Shown piece by piece: positions 6,397 through 6,674 of a stretch of DNA of 6,674 nucleotides (within the stretch, counting starts at the first letter, position 1; each line of letters begins with the position of its first letter). The translations under genes and the position numbers were made by a program. Below the pieces are notes generated by a model. That model made no database searches. It was not told the DNA's origin and saw only the letters and a program-made list of their open reading frames with translations. The stretch spans positions 1-6,674 of the forward strand of contig QWPO01000009.1 of assembly GCA_003669255.1 (NCBI GenBank), in the 5' to 3' direction. The stretch comes from Planctomycetota bacterium (lineage in GTDB: Bacteria > Planctomycetota > Planctomycetia > Pirellulales > UBA1268).

Positions 6397-6501
6397 AGTG
6401 CGCACGATGCTCACGATCACGATGAGTTTGTGGTTAGCCCCTAGGTGTTATTCCTTAGCGTGGACTGGAAATCGGACTTTATCGCGAGCATCGTGCGCAC
6501 T
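6397..6501. repeat. Long inverted repeat immediately after the primase gene
   Basis: Arms 6397-6417 and 6481-6501 pair over 20 of 21 positions; the single mismatch is 6413 with 6485. The outer part includes 15 bases, GTGCGCACGATGCTC (6398-6412), matched perfectly at 6486-6500. Each arm carries the 8-bp palindrome GTGCGCAC. The 63-bp centre is less GC-rich than its surroundings and contains TTAGC twice (6434-6438, 6455-6459). CACGAT occurs three times at 6403, 6412 and 6418. No T-run follows, and the loop is long for a terminator. Its place beside a self-priming replication gene fits an origin; a recombination site or element end is also possible. Confidence 0.7.
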
Positions 6502-6596
6502 TCGGCTGCCTCTCCCTGTGTTCGACGGTGCTTGTACTACTCGCGGCGTCCTGGCGGGGGGCAGAGGACCGATACCGCACCCCTCCCCGCCCGCAT

Positions 6597-6674
6597 CTAC
6601 CCCCCAAGCCCCGGCACGAGCACGCCCGAATACAGCCGCCAGGTCTTTGCGTAAGCCAAGCCCCAGGCACCGTC
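6597..6674 (-). CDS. Possible 3' end of a gene entering from the right edge (partial)
   Basis: On the minus strand the frame is open from the window edge to TAG at 6597-6599, giving 25 codons that end WRLYSGVLVPGLGG. The peptide reads like natural protein and about 80% of third codon positions are G or C, as expected for a coding strand here. I do not recognise the family. If real, it is probably a neighbouring or host gene convergent with the primase. Seventy-eight bases are too few to be sure, and two plus-strand frames are also open here. Confidence 0.35.
   Translation of the reverse strand, partial: DGAWGLAYAKTWRLYSGVLVPGLGG

Noticed and set aside
6397..6501. Retron msr/msd or integron attC site as an explanation of the long inverted repeat
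   Set aside because: There is no reverse transcriptase in the window and the 63-bp centre is too short for a typical retron RNA. The attC core consensus (RYYYAAC/GTTRRRY) is not at the ends.
6500..6535. tRNA-like TTCGA in TGTTCGACGG near the right end
   Set aside because: The flanking bases do not form a T-stem and no acceptor or anticodon stem can be drawn around it.
6445..6654. 69-codon plus-strand frame starting with GTG
   Set aside because: It has no ribosome binding site, begins in the loop of the inverted repeat, and is antisense to the likely gene end at 6597-6674.
6407..6674. Plus-strand frame with GGAGGAG (6392-6398) eight bases before ATG 6407, open for 89 codons to the window edge
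   Set aside because: The ribosome site is attractive, but the start lies inside the inverted-repeat arm and the peptide is Arg/Pro/Ala/Ser-rich with no protein-like pattern. It also overlaps a more plausible minus-strand gene end. It would need sequence beyond the edge to revive it.

Overview
The window looks like a compact integrative genetic element, or most of one, in a planctomycete. The DNA is GC-rich, about two thirds G+C by eye. Two of its protein families point to Planctomycetota. One is a tyrosine recombinase with the N-terminal style MARRPKGSVP...LGKWGSPEA and an Arg/Lys-rich insertion before a PNRLRHT box. The other is a small DUF1580-type DNA-binding protein, a family known mainly from planctomycete genomes. 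The taxonomic call rests on remembered family resemblance, not on a search.

Layout from left to right: (1) 1-80 is an integrase leader with a near-perfect 25-bp palindrome and an extra direct half-site. (2) 81-1379 (+) is the integrase. (3) 1376-1768 (-) is the DUF1580-like protein, convergent with the integrase and sharing the CTAG that ends both genes. (4) 1863-2132 (-) is a small MerR/excisionase-like helix-turn-helix protein that probably forms a short operon with DUF1580. (5) 2133-2361 is a divergent control region holding CGTTTTTCAG direct repeats and one copy of a 17-bp motif. (6) 2362-3873 (+) is an unrecognised 503-residue helical protein with a basic N-terminal tail and a C-terminal winged-helix-like segment. 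(7) 3867-4012 holds the second, inverted copy of the 17-bp motif and a bipartite stem-loop. (8) 4013-6391 (+) is a PrimPol/SF3-helicase replication protein. (9) 6392-6596 is non-coding, with a long inverted repeat starting six bases after the primase stop codon. (10) 6597-6674 (-) may be the 3' end of another gene entering from the right edge.

The gene set fits an integration/excision and replication cassette. The integrase with one or two small recombination-directionality or regulatory proteins would move the element, and the primase-helicase would copy it after excision. No capsid, packaging, relaxase or conjugation gene is visible, so within this window it resembles a P4-like satellite or a stripped-down integrative plasmid; such genes could lie outside. 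The divergent centre, small DNA-binding proteins leftward and replication genes rightward, resembles a phage-type switch. The same 17-bp motif, in the same orientation relative to transcription, precedes both the leftward operon and the primase, so the two may be controlled together.

The parts most worth following up are the uncharacterised 503-residue protein, the repeated 17-bp motif, and the inverted repeat after the primase gene, which could be a replication origin, a recombination site or an element end. Both element boundaries are unproven: I found no direct repeat shared by the two window ends.
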